From positions 124,001 to 188,000 of the forward strand of contig JADJYK010000010.1 in assembly GCA_016719815.1 (NCBI GenBank): a stretch of DNA of 64,000 nucleotides. The letters run 5' to 3'. The DNA is from Chitinophagaceae bacterium. Lineage in GTDB: Bacteria > Bacteroidota > Bacteroidia > Chitinophagales > Chitinophagaceae. Both the position numbers and the translations under genes were made by a program. Below the pieces are notes generated by a model. That model did no database searches and was not told the DNA's origin. It saw only the letters and a list, made by a program, of their open reading frames with translations. Positions within the stretch are counted from its first letter, which is position 1. Every line of letters starts with the position of its first letter. This document shows positions 63,500 through 64,000 of the stretch, piece by piece.

Positions 63500-64000
63500 T
63501 TAAAACCTGTCGGCTCTTTTATCTTTTATTGTGGCCGCTTTTCTTAGTGCACCCAGCGGATTGCTCAGCATTCCTTGCTTTTGCTGTGCCATCATTTTAC
63601 GCTGTTCGTCAATACTGCCCGCGGTTACCGGTGTGCTGGTCACTTCGTCAACCCTAATTACATAAACACCACCAGCGCCTTCAAGGGCTTCGTTTACCAC
63701 TTTGCCTTTGTTTGCAGGATTAAAGACGGCGCCCAAAATTTTGGGTTCATAGCCCAGTGACTTAGACTGACGGCTATCAATGCGGAGACTGTCGGCCACT
63801 TGTACCAGGGCGCCGTTCAGCATGTTGCCGGCGGCTTCCAGCGTAGATACGGCTCCTACTTTCTTTTTCAACAGTTCTGCTTTCTTTTTATTGCGCAAAA
63901 TGGGCTCCACCATCATTCTTGCTGTAGCGGGAGATTGTGTGCCTTCTTCAAAAACATCGGTTACCAATGCCACCACATACTGGTCGCCAACCCTCTCCGG
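63500..64000 (-). CDS. PpiD/SurA-like peptidyl-prolyl isomerase, C-terminal part (partial)
   Basis: The frame is open to the window's edge and ends at 63500. The 166 residues visible (VGDQYVVALVTDVFEEGTQS, VEPILRNKKKAELLKKKVG, GAGGVYVIRVDEVTSTP) match the C-terminal segment of PpiD-type foldases of Bacteroidota, which are anchored in the inner membrane and assist outer-membrane protein folding. The catalytic parvulin domain lies outside. Confidence 0.8.
   Translation of the reverse strand, partial: PERVGDQYVVALVTDVFEEGTQSPATARMMVEPILRNKKKAELLKKKVGAVSTLEAAGNMLNGALVQVADSLRIDSRQSKSLGYEPKILGAVFNPANKGKVVNEALEGAGGVYVIRVDEVTSTPVTAGSIDEQRKMMAQQKQGMLSNPLGALRKAATIKDKRADRF

Overview
The window comes from a member of the Bacteroidota, most likely family Chitinophagaceae. 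The evidence is two gliding-motility-type C-terminal sorting domains (type IX secretion, type B) and a matching broken third protein, a PorP/SprF-like membrane protein, PKD/SprB-repeat adhesins, Reg_prop/Y_Y_Y sensor kinases, TAnnTTTG-like promoter boxes, and DUF2480 and GH3-type proteins. No rRNA, tRNA, CRISPR array, phage module or transposase was recognised.

Layout. 1-4237 is a co-directional run of unrecognised genes: a secreted or envelope protein with long amphipathic helices, then two zinc-ribbon proteins. 4238-5364 is a gene-poor block with remnants. 5365-14243 holds an S41 peptidase, thiL, an inositol monophosphatase, a glycosyltransferase, a GH3-family protein, a LysE exporter and mtgA. 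14413-17545 holds an NadR-like kinase, an ECF sigma factor with a small membrane partner, pnuC, and an omega-amidase translationally coupled to pnuC. 17662-33391 is the first surface-protein module: a PorP/SprF-like protein, a 1135-residue Asp-box/SprB-repeat protein, two tandem paralogous IgGFc-binding/PKD adhesins, a NarL-type regulator and its sensor kinase. 34174-47773 is the second module: a five-gene-length operon of secreted proteins, including a 1851-residue PKD protein with a cysteine-rich C-terminus, read downstream of a LytTR regulator/LytS-like kinase pair. 47822-64000 is mostly housekeeping: HtrA-like protease with a zinc ribbon, dnaN, a sterol-desaturase-like hydroxylase, kdsB, a KdnB-like dehydrogenase, a large Asp-box protein, a CorA-like transporter, DUF2480 and the end of a PpiD-like foldase.

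How the genes work together. Each surface-protein module sits beside its own two-component system, and each has a repeat in non-coding DNA that fits the neighbouring regulator: an 18-bp palindrome occurring twice (22054 and 29601) beside the NarL-type regulator, and two identical 10-bp direct repeats 21 bp apart (44060/44081) downstream of the LytTR regulator and upstream of the operon it probably controls. Two small genes, a four-helix-bundle protein (7993-8379) and a GxxExxY nuclease-like protein (54516-54908), are each enclosed by terminal inverted repeats and sit between housekeeping genes like inserted cassettes.

Quality warning. About twenty frame breaks occur in thirteen genes. Many lie in short homopolymer runs and interrupt genes expected to be functional (thiL, omega-amidase, kinases). 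Most probably reflect sequencing or assembly error. Where a gene is broken, its pieces are listed and the probable join is given.
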